Origin: an uncultured Desulfovibrio sp.
Lineage (GTDB): Bacteria; Desulfobacterota; Desulfovibrionia; Desulfovibrionales; Desulfovibrionaceae
Direction of reading: 5' to 3'
Assembly: GCA_934546745.1 (NCBI GenBank)
Contig: CAKTDV010000024.1
Location: 1-39,947, forward strand
DNA: 39,947 bases
Below, piece by piece: positions 1 to 7,269 of this stretch. How positions within the stretch are numbered: the first letter of the stretch is position 1; every line of letters begins with the position of its first letter. The notes beneath the pieces are model-generated. The model was given only the letters and a program-made list of their open reading frames with translations, made no database searches and had not been told where the DNA came from. The translations under genes and the position numbers were made by a program.

Positions 1-38
1 GCATCAGAGATGTCATGGCGGCGTTGAGGATTCGTCAT
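1..38 (-). CDS. IS5-family transposase, N-terminal fragment (runs off window)
   Basis: Reading leftward from an ATG at 36-38, preceded by an AAGGAT ribosome-binding site six bases upstream, the first codons give MTNPQRRHDISDA. A short basic start followed by RRHDISD is characteristic of IS5/IS1031-type DDE transposases, whose next residues usually form the DUF4096-like helix. Only 12 full codons are present, so function, integrity and exact subgroup cannot be judged. It shows that the hicAB/integrase segment is flanked by an insertion sequence on its far side. Confidence 0.45.
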   Translation of the reverse strand, partial: MTNPQRRHDISD

Positions 39-101
39 AAGCACATCCTTGCAGAATTGATGCGCTTTGCATAACATGAATCTCGTGTAAACACTGCCTA
101 G
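1..101 (-). mobile_element. Edge of an IS5-family insertion sequence (partial)
   Basis: The left edge of the window carries the 5' end of a transposase reading leftward, preceded by a sequence resembling an IS terminus. The proposed inverted-repeat end lies at about 84-101, where the minus strand reads GCAGTGTTTACACGAGA after a CTAG. The other end and most of the transposase are outside the window, so repeats and target duplication cannot be compared. Family assignment rests on the transposase N-terminus only. Confidence 0.45.
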
Positions 102-168
102 TCCATGCCTGGCCGGGGAAATTCAATAAAATCACCCAAGAAGGTTAAACAGCCGTAACGGCAACGCC

Positions 169-495
169 TCACGCATGGGCCAGCACCTCAACGGCGTACT
201 GGTTCAAGCTCTTCCCCGCTTCCCGCGCCCGCATGGCAAGCCGGGCATGGAGTTCAGGGTCAAGGCGAAGAACAAACTTGCCGGAATAAGGCTTGTCTGG
301 CTGCTTTCCAGTGGCGGCACAATCGGAAAGGTAATCGTCAACGGCGTTCTGAAACGCCCGCCGCATCTCTGAAACGCTTTCCCCTTCATAAGATATGATG
401 TCGTCTATGCCAGCCAGACGCCCAAACAGGCAGCCGTCTTCCTCGCTGTATTCCACAGTTCCCGTATACCCCTTGTATCGCATCAGGTTCTTCAT
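169..495 (-). CDS. hicB: HicB-family antitoxin
   Basis: This is the antitoxin of a type II HicAB pair. It would neutralise the HicA RNA-targeting toxin and repress the operon. The 108-residue protein has the HicB layout: an N-terminal partial RNase-H-like fold (Tyr-rich strand, GxLxGIDDIISYEGES at about 25-40, an AFxxAVDDYL helix at about 47-56) and a C-terminal ribbon-helix-helix segment (KFVLRLDPELHARLAMRA, then GKSLNQYAVEVL) suited to operator binding. Its ATG overlaps the hicA stop as ATGA, so the genes are translationally coupled in the order toxin-antitoxin. A second in-frame ATG lies four codons later. The first is preferred because of the overlap and an upstream GGGGTGAA. Confidence 0.85.
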   Translation of the reverse strand: MKNLMRYKGYTGTVEYSEEDGCLFGRLAGIDDIISYEGESVSEMRRAFQNAVDDYLSDCAATGKQPDKPYSGKFVLRLDPELHARLAMRAREAGKSLNQYAVEVLAHA

Positions 496-746
496 GGTTT
501 CACCCCTATTTTCTCAAAAAATTCCCGTGCCAGGGCAATTTGATATGCCCGTGCCGTCTTGGGATTATGCGGCCTATGGAACGCTACGACCTTCCCTTGA
601 TAATCAAATTTAACGCGGGAGCCGCTTCCCTCCCTGAACGTTGCGCCAACGGCAATAAACAAGGCTTCGATGTCAGCCCACAGCAAACCGGCAGGCGGCG
701 GCGTTGTGTAGATTGCCCGAAGCGTCTTTCTATGCTTGTTATTCAT
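492..746 (-). CDS. hicA: HicA-family toxin
   Basis: HicA toxins are small double-stranded-RNA-binding-fold mRNA interferases. The 84-residue product from the ATG at 744-746 has the long HicA pattern: a helix with ADIEALFIAVGA, then EGSGSRVKF, a VVAFHRPHNPK strand carrying the conserved histidines, and a C-terminal YQIALAREFFEKIGV helix. The reading frame extends upstream to 791 with another ATG at 753-755, but that codon overlaps a good -10 element (TACTAT, 754-759). The 746 start would place the A of ATG eight bases after the -10, which fits a leaderless transcript. No Shine-Dalgarno is visible before any of the starts. It overlaps hicB by 4 bp. Confidence 0.82.
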   Translation of the reverse strand: MNNKHRKTLRAIYTTPPPAGLLWADIEALFIAVGATFREGSGSRVKFDYQGKVVAFHRPHNPKTARAYQIALAREFFEKIGVKP

Positions 747-753
747 ACTGGAC

Positions 754-781
754 ATAGTATCATTTAATAGTATCAAGTCAA
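754..781 (-). promoter_or_regulatory. hicAB promoter with direct repeats
   Basis: The minus strand reads TTGACT (776-781), a 16-bp spacer and TACTAT (754-759), close to the sigma-70 consensus. An 8-bp direct repeat GATACTAT occurs twice five bases apart, covering the spacer and the -10, and could be the HicB operator. The -35 overlaps the stop codon of the truncated integrase. Confidence 0.45.
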
Positions 782-1173
782 CGTCGCGCAACGGTCGCCC
801 CGGCCTTCAGCCCGTCCAGATAATCCGCCCAAGCCTGCATCATGCGGCGGCGCTCCGGCAGGTATTCGGCATGGTTGTAGGCGGCGCGCACGGCGTTCTT
901 TTCGCAGTGGGCAAGCTGGCGCTCTATCCAGTCCCGATTGAATCCCTGTTCATTGAGCAGGATTGAGGCCATAGAGCGGAAGCCGTGAACGGTCATCTCC
1001 CCTCTGGCATAGCCCATGCGCCGCAGGGCATTCAGCAGGCCAATGTCAGATAGCGGCCGCGTCGCCGATGCCAGACCGGGGGAGACAAGCCTCCCGCCGC
1101 CGTCAGTCAGTTTGTAGGGTCTTTCCTTCGGCTTCGCCATTTTGACGGCGGTATCCGTGAGCTTCTGGGGCAT
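778..1173 (-). pseudogene. P4-type tyrosine integrase, internally deleted
   Basis: The reading frame joins the extreme N-terminus of a P4-family phage integrase (MPQKLTDTAVKMAKP, then KLTDGGG) directly to the C-terminal catalytic end (PLSDIGLLNALRRMGY, HGFRSMASILLNEQG, QLAHCEKNAVRAAYNHAEYL). The product is 131 residues, whereas intact relatives are about 400, so the arm-binding, core-binding and half of the catalytic domain are missing in frame. The HxxR and the likely Tyr nucleophile in RAAYNHAEY survive, but the first catalytic Arg and the Lys region are gone, so it cannot recombine alone. The start at 1173 has a GAAAGGAGAT ribosome-binding site. It lies about 170 bp from the 3' end of tRNA-Ser, the usual attachment position for this family. 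Confidence 0.8.
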
Positions 1174-1199
1174 CGGGGGTATCTCCTTTCTGTTTTTCT

Positions 1200-1240
1200 G
1201 GGGGTATTTCTGATACCCCGCAAAAGTACCCCCTTTTTTT
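1200..1240. repeat. GGGGTA/TACCCC inverted repeats next to the integrase
   Basis: GGGGGTA (1200-1206), TACCCC (1213-1218) and TACCCCC (1227-1233) can pair in two alternative ways, and the last is followed by seven T on the plus strand. Such repeats between a tRNA gene and a P4-type integrase are candidates for integrase arm sites or a leftward-element terminator. The sequence alone does not decide which. Confidence 0.3.
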
Positions 1241-1346
1241 GTGGCTGTACATGCACCTTGGCGAACGTTGAAAGACCTCAAAAACGGAGAAAGTCCGCTT
1301 GGCTCAAGGCTTTGCGGACTTTCTTGAACTTCATTGAATGCTTGTT

Positions 1347-1441
1347 TGGCGGAGAGGGTGGGATTCGAACCCACGTACCGGTGATAAGCCGGTAACTCGA
1401 TTTCGAGTCGAGCGCGTTACGGCCAGCTTCGCTACCTCTCC
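1347..1441 (-). tRNA. serV-like: tRNA-Ser (anticodon CGA)
   Basis: On the minus strand a 92-nt serine tRNA runs from GGAGAGGTAGC (1441) to CCTCTCC plus discriminator G (1350), followed by an encoded CCA (1347-1349). The seven-base acceptor arms pair fully. The anticodon arm reads CGACTCGAAATCGAG, giving anticodon CGA, and the long variable arm (TTACCGG...CCGGTA) and GTTCGAATC T-loop are typical of tRNA-Ser. Its 3' end faces the truncated integrase, marking the probable attachment site of the element to its left. Confidence 0.93.
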
Positions 1442-1461
1442 ACAAAGGCGGTGAGAAAATT

Positions 1462-1490
1462 TTTTTACGCGAAACTCCGAAACTTCGCAA
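1462..1490 (-). promoter_or_regulatory. Putative promoter of tRNA-Ser
   Basis: Minus strand TTGCGA (1485-1490), a 17-bp spacer and TAAAAA (1462-1467), ending about 20 bp before the tRNA 5' end. Consensus match is moderate, but spacing and position fit. Confidence 0.35.
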
Positions 1491-1500
1491 GTTTTTATTT

Positions 1501-1550
1501 CCAGAGCGGTTTCGTCTTGAAAACGCGGCCGCTCTGGCGGACGTGAAAGG
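1501..1550. repeat. Dispersed hairpin repeat (copy 1)
   Basis: CCAGAGCGG (1501-1509) pairs with CCGCTCTGG (1529-1537) and is followed by CGGACGTGAAAG. A related hairpin followed by CGGACGTGAGAG lies at 26365-26393. This copy is downstream of the TPR gene, so it may act in 3'-end formation, but no T-run follows the stem on the minus strand. Confidence 0.4.
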
Positions 1551-1574
1551 GGCCGCATCGGGGGTGTTCCGGCC

Positions 1575-2414
1575 TCACGAGGCCGCCGTCGCACTGCTCC
1601 GATTATTGATATGCTCCATGATTTCCAGGGCTTCAGGCTGGTTGGGGTTGCCCTGTAGCGCGCGGATGGCGAGTTCCTCGGCCTGCTGGCGTTTGTGCCA
1701 GTTCCAGTACATCTTTGCCATGCGTCCGTAGGTGTTGGGGTGTCCGCCAAAGGCGCGCAGCACGCTCTTGTACACGCGCTCCATTTTTTCAAATTCATTG
1801 ATTTCCGCATAGGCGTTGATGGCGCCCACATAGGCCGCCGATTCCCGCGGATAGCGCGCCATGGACTCCTCATACATTTCTCCCGCCTCGGCATATTGCT
1901 TGGCGGCAAAAAGAATTTTTGCGATCTGTATGTGCAGGCCTTTTTCGTTGCCGAATTCTTCGGCCGCCCGTTTGAGGAAGGCGCGCCCCTTGCCCAGCTG
2001 ACCCTGCTGCAACAGCTGAATGCCTGTCTGTATCAGGGTTTTCTTGCGTTCCGCCTTTGCTTCCTGCGCGGACTGCTGGGCGTTTTCCACTTCCTGTTGC
2101 AGGATGCGCGCAAGACCGTCAAGCACGGCGGCAACGGCCTGCGCCTTGGCATGTTCGAATTTGATTTGACGGGGGCGCCCCGTATTTTGTGGATCAAGCA
2201 GATGCTGTAAGGATTGGTGTCGCGTCAGCGTGTGCAGAAAATCGTCTATCTGAATTTCGACTTCCGCGCGGGCCGAACGCATCAATTTGACGCTGGCGTA
2301 CTGGCGCATGGCCGAAGCCATGGCGTGCAGAGCACGTTGGACTTCTTCCCGCCGCAGGTAGCCGTTGGCGCGGGCGATATTTTCACGCAGTTCTTTGGGA
2401 GGCGTTGTCAGCAT
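1575..2414 (-). CDS. Tetratricopeptide-repeat protein
   Basis: This 279-residue protein of unknown role has an N-terminal helical region (MLTTPPKELRENIARANGY, then basic and Gln-rich helices to about residue 130) and, from about 140 to 265, at least three TPR-like helix pairs (QTGIQLLQQGQLGKGRAFL, AKILFAAKQYAEAGEMYEES, KMYWNWHKRQQAEELAIRAL). Many Gln, Glu and Ala residues suggest coiled-coil helices. There is no signal peptide or membrane span, so it is probably a cytoplasmic protein-interaction scaffold. The start at 2414 overlaps the end of nadD by 7 bp. Upstream in-frame codons to 2561 lie inside nadD and are unlikely to be used. It is the last gene of proA-nadD-TPR. Confidence 0.8.
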   Translation of the reverse strand: MLTTPPKELRENIARANGYLRREEVQRALHAMASAMRQYASVKLMRSARAEVEIQIDDFLHTLTRHQSLQHLLDPQNTGRPRQIKFEHAKAQAVAAVLDGLARILQQEVENAQQSAQEAKAERKKTLIQTGIQLLQQGQLGKGRAFLKRAAEEFGNEKGLHIQIAKILFAAKQYAEAGEMYEESMARYPRESAAYVGAINAYAEINEFEKMERVYKSVLRAFGGHPNTYGRMAKMYWNWHKRQQAEELAIRALQGNPNQPEALEIMEHINNRSSATAAS

Positions 2415-3157
2415 GCTTGTTGTTCCGTTGTCTGCCAGTGTTTGAGCACTTCGGATGCCTGCTCGCGCAGAATGCTTGCAACAGTCTCGGGCAGGAGAAA
2501 ATCCGTGCTGCGTCCAGCCAGCCAGCGCCGGCGAATATCGGAGGCACTGACGGGCAACCAAGGTATATGCAAAAAATGAACCAGTCCGAAAGTCTGACGC
2601 TCCGTATCCGAGGCTGCTTTGAAAATACGGAAGCTTGCGCCGTCCGTGAACAGGGGCTGAACGGTTTCGGCTTCCGGCCAGAGGCGGCGCGTGGAGGCGC
2701 GCACACCGGCGTCCGCGGCGCGGGTACGCGGCACGACAATCAGGTGGCAGAGTTCCGGCAGGCGGTGGCCGTGATACCAGCTGTCCAGCAGCTCATAATC
2801 CTGGCTGCCCAGGATGAAGAAAATCGTTTCGCCGGGATGCGCTTCCCGCAGGTGGCACAGCGTGTTCCATGTGTAGGATGGGCCGCGGCGGAGACTCTCG
2901 CGGCGATCGCAGGCCATGCCCGGCAGACGCCCGGTGACGCTCTCGATCATGCGCGCGCGGAGCTCGAAAGGCAGCAGGCCCGCGGCGTCTTTGTGAGGAG
3001 GCGTGGCGCAGGGCAGAAAGGAAAGCTGACTGATGCGGCCGCCAAGGGCCTCCCTCACTTCTATGGCCAGACGGAAATGTCCTATGTGGGGCGGATTGAA
3101 GCTGCCGCCGAGAAAGGCGCGTCCTCCGGCGATGCTGGCTCCGCGCGCGGAACTCAT
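2408..3157 (-). CDS. nadD: Nicotinate-nucleotide adenylyltransferase
   Basis: NadD transfers AMP from ATP to nicotinate mononucleotide to give deamido-NAD, the penultimate step of NAD synthesis in the cytoplasm. The 249-residue protein has the nucleotidyltransferase signature GGSFNPPHIGHFRLA near residue 17, PCATPPHK at about 49-56, the FFILGSQDYELLDSWYH active-site stretch, and SASDIRRRW near residue 205 in the place of the usual ISSTxIR motif. The ATG at 3155-3157 follows the proA stop directly (TAAATG), indicating coupled translation. The C-terminal end overlaps the TPR gene by 7 bp. Confidence 0.93.
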   Translation of the reverse strand: MSSARGASIAGGRAFLGGSFNPPHIGHFRLAIEVREALGGRISQLSFLPCATPPHKDAAGLLPFELRARMIESVTGRLPGMACDRRESLRRGPSYTWNTLCHLREAHPGETIFFILGSQDYELLDSWYHGHRLPELCHLIVVPRTRAADAGVRASTRRLWPEAETVQPLFTDGASFRIFKAASDTERQTFGLVHFLHIPWLPVSASDIRRRWLAGRSTDFLLPETVASILREQASEVLKHWQTTEQQAC

Positions 3158-4417
3158 TTATTCGCGCACCTGCCCTTGTCCCATGACGACAAATTTTGTG
3201 GATGTCAATTCGCGTACGCCCATAGGACCATAGGCATGCAGCTTGGAAGTGGAGATGCCGATTTCCGCGCCGAGCCCCAGCTGCCCGCCGTCATTGAAGC
3301 GGGTGGAGGCGTTGACGGCAACCATGGAAGCGTCGGCTTCGCGCAGGAAGCGCATGGCAAGGTTGTGGTTGGCCGTGCAGATGATTTCCGTGTGGTTGGA
3401 GCCGTAACGGGCGATATGTTCCAGCGCGGCGTCCATACCGTCGACAACGCGCACGGCCAGAATCAGCGCGTGATATTCGGCGCCCCAGTCGTCTTCGCCC
3501 GCGGGCAGCGCGGCCGGTCCCAGCAGCGGCAGCGCGCGCGGGCAGGCCCGGAACTGGACGCCCGCCCCGCCGAGGCGATCCGCCACCCGTCGCAGAAAAG
3601 GCCCGGCAATGGATGCCTGCACCAGAAGGCATTCCAACGCATTGCACACGCCGGGACGCTGTACCTTGGCGTTGTAAAGAATTTCCAGCGCCTGATCCTG
3701 ATCGGCGCTTTCTTCCACAAAGGCGTGGCAGACCCCTTTGTAGTGCTTGAGTACGGGCATGGTCGCCGCTTCCTGTACGGCGCGCACCAGTCCTTCCCCA
3801 CCTCGGGGAATCATGACGTCGATGAATCTGTCCAGTTTGCAGAGCTCTGTGACGGCGGCATGATCCGTCGTTGTCACAAGCTGCGCCGCGCTGGCGGGCA
3901 GTTGCGCCTCTTCCAGCGCGCGGGAGAGCAGGCCCGCCAGAGCGATGTTGGATTGCAGGGCTTCGCTGCCGCCGCGCAGGATAACGGCGTTGCCCGCCTT
4001 GAGGCAGAGGATGGCCGCGTCAATGGTGACGTTGGGGCGCGCCTCGTATATCATGGCGACGACGCCCAGCGGGACGCGCATCCGGCCTACCAGAAGTCCG
4101 TTGGGGCGCTGCCACTGGGATTCCGTGACGCCTACGGGATCATCCATGCTGGCGACATGACGGCAGGCGTGGGCCATTTCGGCGATAATGCCAGGCGTCA
4201 GGCGCAGACGGTCGCGGCGGGGTGCGTCCATGCCGCGGGCGTCGGCCTTTTCCAGATCGCGGGCGTTGGCGGCCAGCAGGTGTTCCCGCTCCTGTTCCAA
4301 CAGGGCGGCAAGGCCGTGAAGGAAGCGCTCCTTGGTTACGGGGCTCGCCTTGGCCATCAGGCGGGAGGCCTCTTTGGCCCTTGCCCCGATACGGGAGATT
4401 TCGTGCGCCGGCATCAT
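3158..4417 (-). CDS. proA: Gamma-glutamyl phosphate reductase
   Basis: ProA reduces gamma-glutamyl phosphate with NADPH to glutamate semialdehyde in proline synthesis. The 419-residue protein has family length and motifs: PLGVVAMIYEARPNVT at about 115-130, AGNAVILRGGSEAL near 142, RGGEGLVRAV, and the catalytic cysteine in QRPGVCNALECLLV near residue 256. The C-terminal LGLGAEIGISTSKLHAYGP completes the aldehyde-dehydrogenase fold. Two tandem ATG codons (4417 and 4414) follow a GAGGAG ribosome-binding site, and the first is used here. No proB is adjacent. It leads the proA-nadD-TPR run and is transcribed divergently from the gene at 4622. Confidence 0.95.
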   Translation of the reverse strand: MMPAHEISRIGARAKEASRLMAKASPVTKERFLHGLAALLEQEREHLLAANARDLEKADARGMDAPRRDRLRLTPGIIAEMAHACRHVASMDDPVGVTESQWQRPNGLLVGRMRVPLGVVAMIYEARPNVTIDAAILCLKAGNAVILRGGSEALQSNIALAGLLSRALEEAQLPASAAQLVTTTDHAAVTELCKLDRFIDVMIPRGGEGLVRAVQEAATMPVLKHYKGVCHAFVEESADQDQALEILYNAKVQRPGVCNALECLLVQASIAGPFLRRVADRLGGAGVQFRACPRALPLLGPAALPAGEDDWGAEYHALILAVRVVDGMDAALEHIARYGSNHTEIICTANHNLAMRFLREADASMVAVNASTRFNDGGQLGLGAEIGISTSKLHAYGPMGVRELTSTKFVVMGQGQVRE

Positions 4418-4524
4418 GGCAGCTCCTCAAAAAACAGAATACGGGCGATATGCTACCTGCAAGGCGCGTCGTTGACAAGGCTTTGTTTTTTCCCCGGTGA
4501 AAAAATGGCCCGCGGGCTTTTTCT

Positions 4525-4554
4525 TTGACAGGGTACGGCCTCTTGCCATAAATA
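4525..4554 (+). promoter_or_regulatory. Putative promoter of the TPR-iorAB run
   Basis: TTGACA (4525-4530), a 17-bp spacer and ATAAAT (4548-4553) lie about 70 bp before the start at 4622, in the divergent region with proA. It is a near-consensus sigma-70 arrangement. Confidence 0.5.
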
Positions 4555-4621
4555 AACGTATTTCCTCCGTCTGTCCGTGGAACAGGAGGAAACGACGTTT
4601 TTTCCCGAAGGAGTGTGCTTC

Positions 4622-5293
4622 ATGATGCAACGTCCTGCGCCGTCTGGGGCGGTAAACCCGACGCTGCTGGGGGATCTCAAGACCGAGGTCAGCGCCGAGA
4701 GCGCGCCTCTGCTCCAGTTTCTTGTCGCCAACAGCAAAGCCATCGCCGTTGCCGTTCTGCTGTTGCTGATCGCGCTTGCCGGGACGGGCATATGGCGATG
4801 GCATGCCGCATCCAGGGCGGAAGAGGCGCTGGCCGCGCTGGCGAAGGCCAGGCTGACGGCCTCGGAAGCGGATCGCGTGAAGGCTCTGGCCACGCTGGCG
4901 GAGACGACCCCTGAGGAATTCCGCTACGGCGTTCTGAGCGCGCTGGCGCGGAGCGCCGCGGAGGCCGGCGATCTGGATCGCGCGGCCTTGGCCTATGGCG
5001 AGGCGGCGCGGCTGGACAGGGGCGGCCCCATGGGGCTTGCCGCGGAACTGGCGCGGGCGGGCATTCTGCTGCGGGCGGGCAGGGGGGAAGACGCCCTGAC
5101 GCTGCTGCGGGAGCTGGAAGGCGCTCTGCCCGAGGAATCCCGTCAGGAGCTGCTGCCGCTCGTGGCCGATGCCGCGGAACTGGCCGGAAAGAAGGATGTG
5201 GCGGCGGCGGCCTACGCCAGGCTTGGCGAGGCGAACCCCGGCGAGGACGGCGCTTTTTACCGTGCCCGAGCCGCGGAACTCGGCGGGAAATAG
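4622..5293 (+). CDS. Membrane-anchored TPR-like protein (YfgM/TPR_21 type)
   Basis: The protein of 223 residues has a short cytoplasmic N-terminus, one membrane span at about 35-55 (AIAVAVLLLLIALAGTGIW), then an Ala/Leu/Glu-rich helical region to the C-terminus with TPR-like pairs (LARSAAEAGDLDRAALAYGEA, ARAGILLRAGRGEDALTLL). This resembles YfgM-type ancillary proteins and tol-pal/BamD-like helical scaffolds exposed outside the inner membrane. The partner is unknown. The ATG at 4622 follows AAGGAG eight bases upstream. An upstream ATG at 4577 has no such site. It lies about 100 bp ahead of iorA, but nothing in it suggests a role in 2-oxoacid oxidation. Confidence 0.75.
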   Translation: MMQRPAPSGAVNPTLLGDLKTEVSAESAPLLQFLVANSKAIAVAVLLLLIALAGTGIWRWHAASRAEEALAALAKARLTASEADRVKALATLAETTPEEFRYGVLSALARSAAEAGDLDRAALAYGEAARLDRGGPMGLAAELARAGILLRAGRGEDALTLLRELEGALPEESRQELLPLVADAAELAGKKDVAAAAYARLGEANPGEDGAFYRARAAELGGK

Positions 5294-5364
5294 CGGAAGA
5301 GACATGCCGCGCCGTTACATCCGCCGGATGCGCGGGACGGTCGCGGGGTGAAACATTTGCACAG

Positions 5365-5384
5365 GGCGCCTTGCAAGAGGCGCC
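5365..5384 (+). promoter_or_regulatory. Small hairpin just before the iorA ribosome-binding site
   Basis: GGCGCC (5365-5370) and GGCGCC (5379-5384) pair around an eight-base loop, ending only a few bases before the GGAGGA of iorA. It could influence iorA translation or mRNA processing. No T-run follows. Confidence 0.3.
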
Positions 5385-5397
5385 TTGCGGAGGAACC

Positions 5398-7248
5398 ATG
5401 AGCAAGCATCCCCTGTTGACGGGCGGGCGCGGCGAGCGCCATCTTTTGCTGGGCAACGAAGCCATTGTGCGCGGCGCGCTGGAGGCGGGAGTTTCCTTTG
5501 TCTCCTGCTATCCGGGAACGCCTTCGTCCGAAGTGCCGGACACCTTCCGCAAACTGGGGAGCGACAGGTATGTGCTGGAGTATTCCGTCAATGAGAAGGT
5601 TGCGCTGGAGGTAGCTGCGGGGGCCGCCCTTGCGGGAGGAATGGCGCTCGTCACCATGAAGCATGTCGGCGTGAACGTTGCCGCCGACCCCCTGTTCACG
5701 GCGGCCTATTCCGGCCTGCCCGGCGGGCTGGTGCTGCTGAGCGCCGATGATCCCGGTTGTCACGCCAGCCAGAACGAGCAGGACAACCGCCACTATGCCC
5801 GCGCGGCTTCGCTGCCCTGCCTTGAGCCGGCGTCCGCCGCCGAGGCCAGGGAAATGACGCTGGAAGCCTTCCGCATGGCGCGGGAACTGCAACAGCCCGT
5901 CATGCTGCGCACAACGACGCGCGTGAACCATATGCGCGGCGCGGTGGAGTTCGGAGAACTGGCGGCGGAGCGTCCGCTGGAGCCCTTCGCACGTCAGCCC
6001 GGCCGTTTTGTGGCCGTACCGGCCACGGCGCGCGTCCGCCATCGCGCGCTGGTGGAAGCCATGGGGAAAGCCCGGGAGTTTGCCGACGGCAGCCGTTTTA
6101 CCACGGAGTACGGCGATCCCGCCGTGCGTACCGGCGTTGTCGTCAGCGGCGTGTCGCGCAACTATCTGGCCGATGCGCTGGTGACAGGCGGGTGGACGGG
6201 CCGTGTGCGTGTGCTGGAACTGGGCATGACCTGGCCGTTGCCGGAGAAAAGGCTGCTTGATTTCCTTTCTTCCTGCGATCGCGTGCTGGTGCTGGAAGAG
6301 GGGGATCCGCTGCTGGAGACCGGCGTTCGCGCTCTGGCGCAGCGGCATGGCCGCGCCGTCAGGATAGAAGGCAAGGACGATCTGCTGACAGAGCAGGGGG
6401 AATACTCGACGGCGTTGCTGCTGCGCCGCCTTGCCCGCTATCTTGACTGCCCCTGTCCCGCGCTGTCTCCGGCGGCCCCCGCCGGGGAAGGGCTGCCCAA
6501 CAGGCCGCCGAATCTGTGCGCGGGCTGTTCGCATCGCGCCGTCTATTACGCCGTGCGGCAGGTGTTCGGCGACAGCGCCTACTATTCCAGCGATATCGGC
6601 TGCTACACGCTGGGCGTTCTGCCGCCGTTGCGCGCGGCGGATTTCCTCATTTGCATGGGGTCTTCCCTTTCCACAGGAAGCGGATTTGCCAGAATTTCCG
6701 GCAAGCCTGTGGTTGCCTTCATCGGCGATTCGACCTTTTTCCATTCCGGTATGACCGGTCTGGCAAACGCGCTTTTCAATAAACACGATTTGATGGTCGT
6801 CATTCTTGACAACGGCACCACGGCCATGACCGGGCATCAGCCCAATCCGGGCATGGCGCAGGAGGTCCTGGGCGACGGCGCGCTGCATCTTGATATCGAA
6901 GCCGTCGTGCGTGGACTGGGTGTGACGCAGTTCGCCAGGGTGAAAGCCTTCAATCTGAAGGGCGTTATGGCGGCTCTTGAGGAACTGAAGGAGAAGAAGG
7001 GCGTGCGCGTCCTGCTGGCCGAGGAGCCGTGCGCCCTGTATGCGAGACGGCAGTTCAGAAAGGGCGTGAAGCAGGTGGCCGAAGTCAGGGAGCAGGGCGA
7101 GGATGCCCGGCGCTGTCTGGATACCCTGGCCTGTCCGGCCTTTTACCGTGACGGCGACAGCATCGCCGTGGATGAAAGCCTCTGCTCGGGCTGCATGGTT
7201 TGCCTGCAGGTGGCTCCCAAAGCCTTCAAGGCCCGCAAACGCGTTTAG
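5398..7248 (+). CDS. iorA: Indolepyruvate:ferredoxin oxidoreductase, alpha subunit
   Basis: IorA with IorB oxidises aryl-pyruvates made by transamination of aromatic amino acids to aryl-acyl-CoA, reducing ferredoxin. The 616 residues show the N-terminal pyrimidine-binding domain (GNEAIVRGALEAGVSFVSCYPGTPSSE, in parts), the ADDPGCHASQNEQDNR stretch, and the thiamine-diphosphate-binding domain (NLCAGCSHRAVYYA, SSDIGCYTLG, FIGDSTFFHSGMTGLANA, DNGTTAMTGHQPNPG). The C-terminal ferredoxin module is degenerate: it reads CSGCMVCLQVAPKAF, with Ala606 where a fourth Cys normally precedes Pro, and the other cluster retains only two Cys. The start has GGAGGAACC before ATG. iorB follows 21 bp later. Confidence 0.93.
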   Translation: MSKHPLLTGGRGERHLLLGNEAIVRGALEAGVSFVSCYPGTPSSEVPDTFRKLGSDRYVLEYSVNEKVALEVAAGAALAGGMALVTMKHVGVNVAADPLFTAAYSGLPGGLVLLSADDPGCHASQNEQDNRHYARAASLPCLEPASAAEAREMTLEAFRMARELQQPVMLRTTTRVNHMRGAVEFGELAAERPLEPFARQPGRFVAVPATARVRHRALVEAMGKAREFADGSRFTTEYGDPAVRTGVVVSGVSRNYLADALVTGGWTGRVRVLELGMTWPLPEKRLLDFLSSCDRVLVLEEGDPLLETGVRALAQRHGRAVRIEGKDDLLTEQGEYSTALLLRRLARYLDCPCPALSPAAPAGEGLPNRPPNLCAGCSHRAVYYAVRQVFGDSAYYSSDIGCYTLGVLPPLRAADFLICMGSSLSTGSGFARISGKPVVAFIGDSTFFHSGMTGLANALFNKHDLMVVILDNGTTAMTGHQPNPGMAQEVLGDGALHLDIEAVVRGLGVTQFARVKAFNLKGVMAALEELKEKKGVRVLLAEEPCALYARRQFRKGVKQVAEVREQGEDARRCLDTLACPAFYRDGDSIAVDESLCSGCMVCLQVAPKAFKARKRV

Positions 7249-7269
7249 ATGCGGCAGAGAGAGGAACGT

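Noticed and set aside
2405..4528. Plus-strand open frame of 707 codons
   Set aside because: Antisense of nadD and proA.
5304..5351. 15-codon Arg-rich frame upstream of iorA as a leader peptide
   Set aside because: No run of regulatory codons for aromatic amino acids and no clear alternative hairpins. The ribosome-binding site is weak.
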